Shown here one piece after another: positions 1-7,973 of a DNA stretch of 64,000 nucleotides. Within the stretch, counting starts at the first letter, position 1. Each line of letters starts with the position of its first letter. The notes under the pieces were generated by a model, which was not told where the DNA came from, made no database searches, and saw only the letters and a program-made list of their open reading frames with translations. The translations under genes were made by a program, and so were the position numbers. The DNA is from Brevundimonas goettingensis (GTDB lineage: Bacteria > Pseudomonadota > Alphaproteobacteria > Caulobacterales > Caulobacteraceae), in NCBI RefSeq assembly GCF_017487405.1, contig NZ_CP062222.1:62001-126000 (forward strand). Reading direction: 5' to 3'.

Positions 1-293
1 TCGGCGCGGGCGGCGAGGGCCGCGGCGCCGATGGTCAGGCCGGCCCGGGCGGAGGCGATCCGACCGTCCATCCGCGCGGCGAACAGTTCGGCGTCCTGCT
101 GCTGGCCGGCGATGCGCAGGGCGTCGGCCTCGCGCTCGGGCCGCGCGGTCTGGCGCGCGATCAGCAGGACATAGGCGGCGATGACGAGGGTGAGGCCCAG
201 AAGCAGGACCCGGGTGCGGCTGGCCGCACGTCCGCCGCCCTGATCCGATGATCGGCGGCCCGGTCCCTGAATGCGGCGCTCATTGCCCCGCAA
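1..293 (-). CDS. Membrane-anchored protein, N-terminal part (possible sensor kinase); cut by window edge
   Basis: The reading frame stays open from 293 to the left edge (97 codons). An in-frame TAA lies just upstream, so the TTG at 293-291, preceded by a GGGAGAG ribosome site, is the only start before the hydrophobic segment. A basic Arg/Gly-rich stretch is followed by one transmembrane helix (around VLLLGLTLVIAAYVLLIA), then a charged helical region (ARPEREADALRIAGQQQDAE). Such a basic head, helix and coiled linker are common at the start of bacterial sensor kinases and PAS-domain proteins. No catalytic domain is inside the window, so the kinase idea is only a guess. Confidence 0.6.
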   Translation of the reverse strand, partial: MRGNERRIQGPGRRSSDQGGGRAASRTRVLLLGLTLVIAAYVLLIARQTARPEREADALRIAGQQQDAELFAARMDGRIASARAGLTIGAAALAARA

Positions 294-419
294 GGCGCTC
301 TCCCGGACTTAAAGGCTTGCGTCAGCGACCCCGGGTCTGCTTGGCGCGAAGCGATTCGACGAAGTCTGGAATCTAGGCTGCGTCGCGGAATCCTGTCGAG
401 CTATGGTTAATACGTAGTC

Positions 420-992
420 TCACGCCGCCTGTGCGCGAATCTTTGGCGCAACAGTTTCGGGCGGGGTGGCGAGCACGTCGGTGACGCTCTTGAGAATGTC
501 GCGGGCCTGACGCGCCAGGGCGATGCTCTCGGAGGGGGCGTCGTCGGGGCTTTCCGCCACGGCGTCGATCAGCGACTGGGCCAGGGACATAAGGCGCGGC
601 GCGGCGGCGATCAGCCGGGCCTGGAACTCGATCCGGTCGGGGTCGCGGTCGTATTCGGCCCCCGGCACGCGCCAGCCGCCCCAGTCGGCGGGATCGGTGA
701 CGACCACCGGATAGGTGCCCGGGAACGGGTGGTGCGGCGTGTCCTCGGCCAGCTGCCACTTGTTGCGGGCGCGCAGTAGACGCCAGTCGCCGAGCTCTTC
801 ACTGGCCTCGTCCTCGACGGGCAGCAGCAGTTCGTGCGCGAGGAACTCGCGGCCGAGGCCGATTTCATAGGTGACCCGGACGGGCTCGTCGAAGCCCTTG
901 GCCCAGACCGGCTGGACCTTTTCGATGTGGGCCCAGGCCCCCACGCATTCGACCCAGACCTTCTGGCCCTTCTGGAATTGTGCGCGCGCCAT
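420..992 (-). CDS. Conserved hypothetical protein, 190 aa
   Basis: A soluble protein beginning MARAQFQKGQKVWVEC, with a good GGAGGA ribosome site 5 bases before the ATG. I do not recognise a catalytic domain. The first ~60 residues are beta-rich and aromatic (VWVECVGAWAHIEKVQPVWAKG) and look like a small barrel. The second half is helical and acidic. There is no signal peptide or membrane segment. It stands alone, upstream on its strand from the partial gene at the window edge and downstream of the CBS-domain gene. Codon use is like the neighbours, so it looks like a real resident gene of unknown role. Confidence 0.75.
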   Translation of the reverse strand: MARAQFQKGQKVWVECVGAWAHIEKVQPVWAKGFDEPVRVTYEIGLGREFLAHELLLPVEDEASEELGDWRLLRARNKWQLAEDTPHHPFPGTYPVVVTDPADWGGWRVPGAEYDRDPDRIEFQARLIAAAPRLMSLAQSLIDAVAESPDDAPSESIALARQARDILKSVTDVLATPPETVAPKIRAQAA

Positions 993-1089
993 GGGAGTCC
1001 TCCGATATCCAGCGGACAGGATGAGGTCCCACCGCTTGACACGCGGTTTCCGAAAAGGGTGAAGGCGCCGTGAACCTTACCCGGCCCGC

Positions 1090-1503
1090 TCAGCCTGGCT
1101 GGGAGATCGTCTCCAGCGTCTCGCCCGCGTATTTCTCCTTCACCCGGGTCGAGAGATCGCCCAGCGACACCACTCCCACCAGCCGCTCATGCTTGTCGAC
1201 CACCGGCAGGCGGCGGATCTTGTCGCCGCCCATGGCGTCGAGTGCGGTCTTCAGGTCGGCGGTGTCCAGGGCCGTCACCACCTCGGTGGTCATGACTTCC
1301 GAGACCGGGGTCGCCGGGCCCAGCCCCTTGGCCACGGCGCGCACCGCGATGTCGCGATCGGTCACCGTCCCCACCAGTCGCTCGCCGTCGGCGACGGGAA
1401 TGAAGCCGAAATCGCCCGAGGTCATACGGGCGGCCACGTCCTGGATCGTATCGCCGGGGCGGGCGACCTGAACGTCCTTGCTCATCACATCGCGGATCTT
1501 CAT
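1090..1503 (-). CDS. CBS-domain pair protein
   Basis: A 137-residue stand-alone Bateman module. The first CBS repeat covers residues ~1-60 (MKIRDVMSKDVQVARPGDTI, then FIPVADGERLVGTVTDRDI) and the second ~70-125 (VMTTEVVTALDT, then IRRLPVVDKHERLVGVVSLGDL). The GTVTDRDI and GVVSLGDL endings are the usual nucleotide-contact positions. Such proteins sense AMP, ATP or SAM and usually act on partner proteins; no partner can be named here. The ATG is preceded by GAAGGAAG. No signal peptide, so cytoplasmic. Transcribed divergently from the aldehyde dehydrogenase next door. Confidence 0.9.
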   Translation of the reverse strand: MKIRDVMSKDVQVARPGDTIQDVAARMTSGDFGFIPVADGERLVGTVTDRDIAVRAVAKGLGPATPVSEVMTTEVVTALDTADLKTALDAMGGDKIRRLPVVDKHERLVGVVSLGDLSTRVKEKYAGETLETISQPG

Positions 1504-1625
1504 CGGGGACTTCCTTCTGCTGACCGCGACAGAACCCCGGGGATGAAGGCCGGTTCCGCTTTCCCCATTCCGCTTTCCTGGCCGCCGCGCGAAGGGTAAG
1601 GGCGTCGGCCTTACGGAGAGACCTC

Positions 1626-3125
1626 ATGACCGCCGCCGCAGACGCCAAAGCCATCCTGACCCGCCTCGGCGTTTCCGACGCCGTGTGGACCGGAGATCTG
1701 CCGACCCGTTCGCCGATCGACGGCTCGAGCGCCGGGTCTCTGGTTCAGGCGACGCCCGATCAGGTCGAGGCGGCCGTGGCGCGCTCGGTGGAGGCCTTCA
1801 AGGCCTGGCGCCGCGTGCCCGCGCCGCGCCGGGGCGAACTGGTCCGCCTGCTGGGCGAGGAGTTGCGCGCCGCCAAGACCGATCTGGCCATGCTGGTCAC
1901 GCTCGAGGCCGGCAAGATCGTGTCGGAGGGCCTCGGCGAGGCACAGGAGATGATCGACATCTGCGACTTCGCCGTCGGCCTGTCGCGCCAGCTCTACGGC
2001 CTGACCCTGCCAAGCGAACGGCCCGGCCACCATATGCGCGAGACCTGGCAGCCGCTGGGTCCGGTCGCCGTGGTCACCGCCTTCAACTTCCCCATCGCCG
2101 TCTGGGCCTGGAACGCGGCCCTCGCCCTGGTCTGCGGCGATCCCGTGATTTGGAAGCCGTCGGAGAAGACCCCCCTGACCGCGCTCGGCGTGCAGGCGGT
2201 GTTCGAACGGGCGGTCGCCCGCTTCGGCGACGCCCCCGAGGGCCTGAGCCAGCTCCTGATCGGCGGCCGCGAGATTGGCGAAGCCCTGTCGGCCGATCCG
2301 CGCGCGCCCCTCGTCTCCGCCACCGGTTCTACCCGGATGGGCAAGGCCGTGGCCCGGACCGTGGCGGGCCGTCTCGGCCGCTCCCTGCTGGAGCTGGGCG
2401 GCAACAATGCCATGATCGTCACCCCCAGCGCCGATCTGGAGATGGCCGTGCGCGCCATCGCCTTCTCCGCGGTCGGCACCGCGGGCCAGCGCTGCACCAG
2501 CCTGCGCCGGCTGATCGTGCATGAGAGCGTCGCCGAGGCCCTGACCGCCCGCCTTGTAAAGGCCTATGCGACCCTGCCGGTCGGCGATCCGCGCAAGGAC
2601 GGCGTGCTGGTCGGTCCGCTGATCGATGAAGCGGCGGTGACGGGCTTCGAGACGGCGCTGTCCGACGCCGTGACCCAAGGCGGGCAAGTCCTCGTCGGCG
2701 GGACCCGCGTTGAGGCTGAGGGAACCTATGTCACGCCCGCCATCGTCCGTATGCCGGCCCAGACGGCGGTGGTCGAGCACGAGACCTTCGCGCCGATCCT
2801 CTACGTCCTGACGTGGAGCGACTTCGATCAGGCGGTCGAGCTTCAGAACGCCGTGCCGCAGGGCCTGAGCTCCTGCGTCTTCACCGACAGCGTGCGCGAG
2901 GCGGAGGCCTTCCTCTCGGCCTGGGGGTCGGACTGCGGCATCGCCAACGTCAACATCGGCCCGTCGGGCGCCGAGATCGGCGGGGCCTTCGGCGGCGAGA
3001 AGGAAACCGGCGGCGGGCGGGAGAGCGGTTCGGACGCCTGGAAGGCCTATATGCGCCGCCAGACCCAGACGGTGAATTTCTCCGCCGACCTGCCTCTGGC
3101 CCAGGGCGTGAAGTTCGACGTCTGA
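1626..3125 (+). CDS. amaB: Aldehyde dehydrogenase, ALDH7 (antiquitin/AmaB-like) family
   Basis: A 499-residue NAD(P)+-dependent aldehyde dehydrogenase of full length. The general-base Glu lies in LLELGGNNA (~residue 257) and the nucleophilic Cys in GTAGQRCTSLRR (~residue 291). The cofactor-binding segment AFNFPIAVWAWNAALAL and the glycine-rich GSTRMGK are also present. The ELGGNNA and GQRCTSLRR forms are typical of ALDH7, which oxidises alpha-aminoadipate semialdehyde (piperideine-6-carboxylate) in lysine breakdown. No other lysine-catabolism gene is adjacent, so the substrate rests on family alone. The ATG follows a GGAGAG site. No signal peptide; cytoplasmic. Confidence 0.88.
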   Translation: MTAAADAKAILTRLGVSDAVWTGDLPTRSPIDGSSAGSLVQATPDQVEAAVARSVEAFKAWRRVPAPRRGELVRLLGEELRAAKTDLAMLVTLEAGKIVSEGLGEAQEMIDICDFAVGLSRQLYGLTLPSERPGHHMRETWQPLGPVAVVTAFNFPIAVWAWNAALALVCGDPVIWKPSEKTPLTALGVQAVFERAVARFGDAPEGLSQLLIGGREIGEALSADPRAPLVSATGSTRMGKAVARTVAGRLGRSLLELGGNNAMIVTPSADLEMAVRAIAFSAVGTAGQRCTSLRRLIVHESVAEALTARLVKAYATLPVGDPRKDGVLVGPLIDEAAVTGFETALSDAVTQGGQVLVGGTRVEAEGTYVTPAIVRMPAQTAVVEHETFAPILYVLTWSDFDQAVELQNAVPQGLSSCVFTDSVREAEAFLSAWGSDCGIANVNIGPSGAEIGGAFGGEKETGGGRESGSDAWKAYMRRQTQTVNFSADLPLAQGVKFDV

Positions 3126-3127
3126 GG

Positions 3128-3616
3128 CTAGGCTCCGTCGTAGGCGGCCTGGAGCTTGGCCAGATCCAGCTTGACCATCTTCAGCATGGCCACGGCCGTT
3201 CGCCCGGCGGCGGCGCGGTCGCTGGAGGACTGCATCTCATTGAGGGCGACCGGTACGATCTGCCAGCAGACGCCGAACCGGTCCTTCAGCCAGCCGCACT
3301 GCTCGGGCGAGCCGCCGCCGGCTTGAAGCGCGTCCCAGTAGTGGTCGATCTCGGCCTGATCCGCGCAGTTCACGGTGAAGGAGATTGCGTGGTTGAAGTC
3401 GTCCAGCTTGCCGGCGTCCATGGCCGTGAACGACTGACCGGCCAGGGTAAACTCGACCACCTTCACCGACCCCGGCGGGCCGCTGGGCGTCTCGACCTCC
3501 AGCGTCCAGACCCGGTCGATGCGCGAGTCCGGAAAGGCGGAGACATAGAGGTTTGCGGCCTCCTCGGCCTCTTTCACGAACCAGAAGGACGGGGCGATCT
3601 TGCTGAGCATGGGCAT
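3128..3616 (-). CDS. VOC-superfamily PhnB/glyoxalase-like protein
   Basis: A 162-residue protein of the PhnB-like (3-demethylubiquinone methyltransferase-like) branch of the vicinal oxygen chelate fold. It has the characteristic opening IAPSFWFVKEAEEAANLYVSAF, the middle strand FTLAGQSFTAMDAG, HAISFTVNCADQAEIDHYW, and the ending WLKDRFGVCWQIVPVAL, where a Gln usually sits in the metal or ligand site. The specific reaction is not known for this family. A GGGAGCC site precedes the ATG. It converges tail to tail with the aldehyde dehydrogenase two bases away. Confidence 0.82.
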   Translation of the reverse strand: MPMLSKIAPSFWFVKEAEEAANLYVSAFPDSRIDRVWTLEVETPSGPPGSVKVVEFTLAGQSFTAMDAGKLDDFNHAISFTVNCADQAEIDHYWDALQAGGGSPEQCGWLKDRFGVCWQIVPVALNEMQSSSDRAAAGRTAVAMLKMVKLDLAKLQAAYDGA

Positions 3617-3668
3617 TTCTGGGCTCCCTGATCTGATGCCGTATTGAAACCCCGACGACCGGTTCGGT

Positions 3669-4118
3669 TCAGAACCGGCGGACCATCACCACGCCGATGA
3701 ACACCAGCGCCACCCCCGCCAGACGACCGATGCCGATCGGATGGCGGGGCACGCCCAGGGCGCCAAAATGGTCAAGCACGAGGCTGAGCAGCAGCTGGCC
3801 GGCGACCATCAGGGTGATGGTCAGGGCGGCGCCCAGACGCGGCACGCCCCAGGCGGCGGTGATCACGAAGACGCAGCCGTACAGGCCGCCGAACCAAGCC
3901 CAGGCCGGCAGGGCCTTCGCCGCCGCAAGGTCCGCCTTGGTGTGGAGCACGGCCGCCAGAAGGCCCAGCGCCACGGTCCCGATCGCGAAGGACATGAAGG
4001 CGGCATTGACGGGCGAGGCGAGGGCCACGGCCAGCCGGGCGTTGGTCGGCGCCTGTAGCGCGGTCGCGCCCCCGGCGATGATGATGGCCAGCAGGATCAT
4101 GGCGGAGTTGAAACTCAT
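3669..4118 (-). CDS. DMT-superfamily membrane protein, YdcZ/DUF606 type
   Basis: A 149-residue inner-membrane protein with about five hydrophobic helices. It matches the half-size DUF606/YdcZ branch of the drug/metabolite transporter superfamily: an N-terminal GGATALQAPTNARL motif, an internal NAAFMSFAIGTVALGLLA helix, WAWFGGLYGCVFVITAAWGVPRLGAA, and a C-terminal helix ending VFIGVVMVRRF. Such short members are thought to work as dimers; substrates are unknown. It stands between the VOC protein and the lipase-like hydrolase on the same strand. Confidence 0.85.
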   Translation of the reverse strand: MSFNSAMILLAIIIAGGATALQAPTNARLAVALASPVNAAFMSFAIGTVALGLLAAVLHTKADLAAAKALPAWAWFGGLYGCVFVITAAWGVPRLGAALTITLMVAGQLLLSLVLDHFGALGVPRHPIGIGRLAGVALVFIGVVMVRRF

Positions 4119-4162
4119 GCCCTTGAGCTAACACGCCGTTTCGCGAACGGGCAGGGGGCTCT

Positions 4163-5005
4163 TCAGGAATGTTCGGCGATAAACCGGGCGCCGCGTTCAC
4201 CCTCGGGATCGTCGGCGACGCCGAAGCTGCGGTTGATGGTCATATGGGTCTCGCCCGGGGCGGCGATGACCTCGGCCCGGCCCCCGGCCCGGATCAGGAC
4301 GGTGGCGAGCGCCTGGCTCTGGGCCGCAGAATCGGCGCGGCTGGCGACGTGGAAGATCAGGAAGGGCGGATACGTCTGCCCCGACCGCACGCGCAGGGTC
4401 GGGGACAGTTCGGCGCGGCCGGGGCTGCCCTCGGGACCAAAGGCGTTGTCGTACATCTCGTCCAGGGCCCTACCGACGATGCCGCGTCCTCGCGGGCCGG
4501 TGGCGTCGTATCCGGCGCCGTCCAGAAGGATCACGCCACCGAGATCGGACGGCTTCAGGCCATGGGCGCCCAGATAGACCGGGTCGACGCCGACCAGGGC
4601 CGCCAGATGGGCGCCCGCCGAATGGCCCAGTACGAAGATCGCACGGCCGGGCAGGCGGCGGTGCAGGTCGGCGATGGCGGCGGCGACATCCTGCGCCTCT
4701 TCCCGCGCGCCGACGTCGGGCACGAGCCGGTAGCTGGTCGAGGCCAGGGTCAGGCCGTGACGCCGGGCATAGTCGGGCAGGGCGTTGACCATGGAGTTCT
4801 CGCCCCGCTTCCAGCCCCCGCCGTGCACGAACATCAGGACGGGCCCGGTCGCCGGTCCCGGATAGAGGTCATAGCTCTGCAGCGGATCGGCCCCGTAGGA
4901 CTGGGCCCTGGGCGCGCTCTGGCGGGTCAGGCCCGGCGTGGCGGCGACCAAGGCGGCCCCGGCCAGCGAAAAGGCGATCAGGCGGCGGCGGTCGAATATC
5001 GGCAT
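4163..5005 (-). CDS. Exported alpha/beta-hydrolase (carboxylesterase/BD-FAE-like)
   Basis: A secreted esterase-like enzyme of 280 residues from the chosen start. The HGGG oxyanion motif (MFVHGGGWKRGENS), the nucleophile elbow GHSAGAH, and a late His in GETHMTINRSFG give a complete Ser-His catalytic set. The N-terminus reads MPIFDRRRLIAFSLAGAALV, a Tat-like signal peptide (RRRLIAF followed by a hydrophobic core). Two further in-frame ATGs lie upstream (5017 and 5035), but only the ATG at 5005 has a well-placed GGAG site and puts the twin-arginine near the N-terminus. The substrate is unknown; family members cleave acyl esters of sugars or small alcohols. Confidence 0.85.
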   Translation of the reverse strand: MPIFDRRRLIAFSLAGAALVAATPGLTRQSAPRAQSYGADPLQSYDLYPGPATGPVLMFVHGGGWKRGENSMVNALPDYARRHGLTLASTSYRLVPDVGAREEAQDVAAAIADLHRRLPGRAIFVLGHSAGAHLAALVGVDPVYLGAHGLKPSDLGGVILLDGAGYDATGPRGRGIVGRALDEMYDNAFGPEGSPGRAELSPTLRVRSGQTYPPFLIFHVASRADSAAQSQALATVLIRAGGRAEVIAAPGETHMTINRSFGVADDPEGERGARFIAEHS

Positions 5006-5057
5006 GGTCGTCTCCATGAGCCCCTGCGGGTTCAACGTGACCAGGCGCAGGATTCCG

Positions 5058-5537
5058 TCACCAGCTCTCGGTCGGGCTCACGCCGCCGAAGATTTCCGCC
5101 AGCCGCGCCTTGGTCGAACGGTGCGCGTCCTCGGGCAGGGCGTCGGGGGTGAACCAGCCGATCTCGGCGATCTCTCCGTGGCTGGTGCGATCCTCCAGGG
5201 TGAAGGCGTCGATGGCGAAGACCGCGACATGGTCGCCGGGGAAGTAGGCCTCGTTTGAATGGAGCGACAGCAGGCGCGGCGGGACTGTGGCGATCAATCC
5301 GGCCTCCTCGCGCATCTCGCGCACCACGGCCTGTTGCGTCGTCTCGCCCTTGTCGACCCCGCCGCCGGGCAGCCACCAGCCCATGACATAGGTGTGCTTG
5401 ACCAGCAGGACCCGCCCCTCGCCGTCGATGGCGACGCCGCGCACCCCCAGGGTCATGCCGCGCGTCAGGCGCGAAAAGGCGAAGAACAGCGGGCGGGTAT
5501 AAGGCTCGACGACAGCGCGCCACGGCTTTCTGGACAT
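5058..5537 (-). CDS. NUDIX hydrolase
   Basis: A 159-residue NUDIX protein with a complete Nudix box (GGGVDKGETTQQAVVREMREEAGL, residues ~65-88) that binds Mg2+ and hydrolyses a nucleoside diphosphate linked to X. The N-terminal strand region GVRGVAIDGEGRVLLVKHTYVMGWWLPGG is typical. The frame can be extended upstream to 5741, but that extension overlaps the neighbouring sulfotransferase and is Pro/Arg-rich non-coding-like sequence, so I start at MSRKPW. Substrate cannot be told from sequence. No signal peptide. Confidence 0.87.
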   Translation of the reverse strand: MSRKPWRAVVEPYTRPLFFAFSRLTRGMTLGVRGVAIDGEGRVLLVKHTYVMGWWLPGGGVDKGETTQQAVVREMREEAGLIATVPPRLLSLHSNEAYFPGDHVAVFAIDAFTLEDRTSHGEIAEIGWFTPDALPEDAHRSTKARLAEIFGGVSPTESW

Positions 5538-5569
5538 GGGGCGACCATGGCACGGCCGACTTGTGTCTC

Positions 5570-6403
5570 CTAGCGGGCGGCCGCCATCGGCAGGGCGTTG
5601 CGGGTCAGATAGAGGACAGCGTCGCGGACCCGGGGCAGGCGTTCGCTGATCGTCCGGCGCAGGCCCAGACGCTCCGGATGGATGCTGGGCGTCAGATCGG
5701 CCTCGACCGGTCTGAGAGCCGTCAGCCAGTGACGGTCGCACTCATAGCCCAGGGCGATCAGCTCCCCGGTCATGTCGCCGTGCCGCGCGATCTGGCCCTT
5801 GATCCGCTCGGGCTTCAGCCGCCAGGCGCCCAGGCTCTCGGGCGTCACCGGCCGGATCGACCGCATCGCCGGCGCCCATTCCGCGCTCGGGTCGCTGACC
5901 ACCTCGTGATAGCGCGAGAAGGGATGCGTCAGCGTCAGGAAGGGCATGGCCGCCATCAGCCCGGCCTGGACCGCGTCCGGCTCGGTGACCAGGCGGTGAT
6001 AGTCGACGATGTGGAAACGCTCCTTGCCGCGCGCCTTCTCCGCCGCCCGGGCGCTGCGTCGCCAGACGCGCAGATTGGTGAAGTAACGCCCCGGCCAGCG
6101 GCCATGCTCACTGGTGATCACATCGCGCGGATCGCGGGCCACGTAGACGGCGTGCAGCCGGGGATCGAGGTTCAGCATGGCGGCGGTGAAGGCCACCTCG
6201 TCCGGACATTTGGTGCAGACGATCTTGCGATCGCGCGGCGCAGGCCGACGCAGACGCAGCTCCTCCTTCACCCCGCCGTCGATCTCGAAACAGGCGAGGA
6301 AAAGGACGTGCAGCAGGGTGGTCCCGCTGCGCGGCGCGCCGGTGATGTGGATGCGACGGGCCGCATCGAGAGGGACCTCATCGGGCGTGCGATTGATCGT
6401 CAT
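5570..6403 (-). CDS. Sulfotransferase-family protein
   Basis: A 277-residue protein with the PAPS 5'-phosphosulfate loop near the N-terminus (HITGAPRSGTTLLHVLF, residues ~20-36) and a downstream region resembling the 3'-phosphate-binding part (VYVARDPRDVITSEHGRW). These mark a sulfotransferase that moves sulfate from PAPS to an acceptor, often a saccharide or lipid. The acceptor is unknown. I start at the ATG at 6403 (MTINRTPDEV), which has a GGAGAG site six bases away, rather than the ATG four codons upstream. No transmembrane helix is evident. It is the last gene of a leftward run. Confidence 0.82.
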   Translation of the reverse strand: MTINRTPDEVPLDAARRIHITGAPRSGTTLLHVLFLACFEIDGGVKEELRLRRPAPRDRKIVCTKCPDEVAFTAAMLNLDPRLHAVYVARDPRDVITSEHGRWPGRYFTNLRVWRRSARAAEKARGKERFHIVDYHRLVTEPDAVQAGLMAAMPFLTLTHPFSRYHEVVSDPSAEWAPAMRSIRPVTPESLGAWRLKPERIKGQIARHGDMTGELIALGYECDRHWLTALRPVEADLTPSIHPERLGLRRTISERLPRVRDAVLYLTRNALPMAAAR

Positions 6404-6615
6404 GGGGCTCTCCACGGCGAGGCGCGGGGCCTCGGATGGAGCCTTCCTGCACGGTCAGTTCGGCCTGAGTTCGATCTTCAGATAACGCCGTTGTAACACG
6501 CCGAAGCCCAGAAGCGGCCGGAGGGCGGTCGGTGCATGTCTTCATCGGGCGCCGGTCTGCGGCTTGAACCCTCGCGTCCGGCCCGGTATCACCCGATCTG
6601 AACAGGAGCATTTCC

Positions 6616-6696
6616 ATGCTGGCTCTCGGCATCATTCTCGGCTTCGTCGTCCTTCTGGGCGTCATCAACTTCATCGAGTTCGGTCGGGTTGACTAA
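6616..6696 (+). CDS. 26-residue single-helix membrane peptide
   Basis: A tiny open frame, MLALGIILGFVVLLGVINFI followed by EFGRVD, made almost entirely of one transmembrane helix with a charged tail. It has an excellent AGGAG site eight bases before the ATG (AACAGGAGCATTTCC). Its stop codon overlaps the TTG start of the following SDR gene, so the two are likely translationally coupled. A strong ribosome site, a perfect hydrophobic helix and coupling make it a believable gene. Its role is unknown. It could be a small membrane regulator or simply a coupling leader for the SDR. Confidence 0.62.
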   Translation: MLALGIILGFVVLLGVINFIEFGRVD

Positions 6697-7450
6697 GGCC
6701 CGCGCCGCCCTCGTCACGGGTGGCGGCAAGCGTATCGGCCGGGCCATCTGCCTGGCGCTGGCCGAGGCCGGCCATGACGTCGCCGTCCATTATCGCAGCG
6801 ATCCCGAAGAGGCCGAGGCTGTCGCCGAGGCGGTGCGCGCCGTGGGCCGCCACGCCGTCATCCTGAAGGCCGATCTGACCGACGAGGATCAGGTGCGCGG
6901 ACTGATCCCCGCCGCCGCAGCCGAACTCGGCGCCCTCTCCGTTCTGGTCAACAACGCCTCCGTGTTCGAGAACGACGCCGTCGGCGGCCTGTCGCGCGAG
7001 ACCTGGGACCGGCACCTCGACACCAATCTGCGCGCCCCCGTGGTGTTGGCCGAAGCCTTCGCCGAACAGGCCCCGGACGGGGCGGTCATCGTCAATCTGC
7101 TGGACCAGCGGGTGCTCAAGCCGGACCCCCGCTTCTTCTCCTACGCCCTGTCGCGCAACGGCCTGTGGTGGGCGACGCGGACCCTGGCCCAGGCCCTGGC
7201 GCCGCGCATCCGGGTCAACGGCGTCGGCCCCGGCCCGACCCTGCCCTCGATCCATCAGTCCGAAGCCGACTTCGCCGCCGAGGCCGCCGGCACCCTGCTG
7301 CAGAAGCCCGGCAGCCCCGAGGCCGTCGCCGCCGCCGTGGTCTGGCTGGTTCAGGCCGAGATGGTCACCGGCCAGATGATCGCCGTCGACGGCGGCCAGC
7401 ACCTGGCCTGGCAGACCCCCGACATCCTCGAATCCGAGTACCCCCAATGA
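6689..7450 (+). CDS. SDR-family oxidoreductase, pteridine reductase/FolM-like
   Basis: A 253-residue Rossmann-fold reductase: cofactor loop TGGGKRIGRAI (residues ~10-20), HYRSDPEE (NADP preference suggested by Arg after strand 2), NNASVFEND, and a C-terminal VDGGQHLAW. The pattern LDQRVLKPDPRFFSYALSRNGLW resembles FolM/pteridine reductases, and the next gene is folB, which supports a role in folate or monapterin metabolism. Odd: the usual YxxxK catalytic pair reads YALSR, with Arg replacing Lys. The start is TTG, chosen because ALVTGGG must lie near the N-terminus. It overlaps the small membrane ORF by 8 bases and folB by 4. Confidence 0.85.
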   Translation: MTKARAALVTGGGKRIGRAICLALAEAGHDVAVHYRSDPEEAEAVAEAVRAVGRHAVILKADLTDEDQVRGLIPAAAAELGALSVLVNNASVFENDAVGGLSRETWDRHLDTNLRAPVVLAEAFAEQAPDGAVIVNLLDQRVLKPDPRFFSYALSRNGLWWATRTLAQALAPRIRVNGVGPGPTLPSIHQSEADFAAEAAGTLLQKPGSPEAVAAAVVWLVQAEMVTGQMIAVDGGQHLAWQTPDILESEYPQ

Positions 7451-7848
7451 GCGCTGAGCTGTCTGGCGTCGCCGCCTTCCCCTCGACCGATTCGATCCGG
7501 CGCGAGGGCCTGACCGTCTTCGTGCGCGGCCTGACCATCGAGGCGGGCATCGGGGTCTATGACCACGAGCAGGGGCGTCTGCAGACCCTGGTCATCGACG
7601 TGACCCTGGAGATGGGGCCGCATGCGGTCGAACGTCTGTCGGACACCATCAACTATGAGACCATCGCCCAGGCCGCGCGCGACATCGCCGCCGAAGGCCA
7701 TATAGGTCTGGTCGAGAGCTTCGCCGAACGTCTGGCCTTGGCCTGTCTGCAGGATGGGCGCGTGCGGCGGGCCACGGTGCGGGTCGAGAAGCCGGGCGCC
7801 CTGCAGGGTGCGGTCGCGCCCGGCTGCGAACTGACCTGGATCCGCTGA
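7447..7848 (+). CDS. folB: Dihydroneopterin aldolase
   Basis: A 133-residue FolB-type enzyme that cleaves 7,8-dihydroneopterin to 6-hydroxymethyl-dihydropterin and glycolaldehyde in folate synthesis. Diagnostic parts are VFVRGLTIEAGIGVYDHEQGR (with the pterin-binding Glu), TINYETIAQAA, LVESFAERLA and the catalytic Lys in VRVEKPGAL. About 15 extra residues precede the domain. The ATG overlaps the SDR stop codon (ATGA), so the two genes form one transcription and translation unit. Cytoplasmic. Confidence 0.93.
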   Translation: MSAELSGVAAFPSTDSIRREGLTVFVRGLTIEAGIGVYDHEQGRLQTLVIDVTLEMGPHAVERLSDTINYETIAQAARDIAAEGHIGLVESFAERLALACLQDGRVRRATVRVEKPGALQGAVAPGCELTWIR

Positions 7849-7973
7849 GGCCTCACTCCCTCGCGGCCAACCCCTTGAAGCGGTTGCGCTGACGCTCGGC
7901 GAGCGCCATTGTCCGGCTCATGAGGACCGGGCCTACCGGCCAATGGGCGCCGACGCCTGAACGGAGATTCTTG

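Noticed and set aside
1611..2780. Long minus-strand frame (389 codons) opposite the aldehyde dehydrogenase
   Set aside because: Gly/His/Arg/Gln-rich antisense frame typical of GC-rich DNA; the plus strand encodes a complete ALDH with its catalytic residues.
5058..5741. Long N-terminal extension of the NUDIX protein
   Set aside because: The extension overlaps the sulfotransferase gene and is Pro/Arg-rich; the Nudix fold is complete from 5537.
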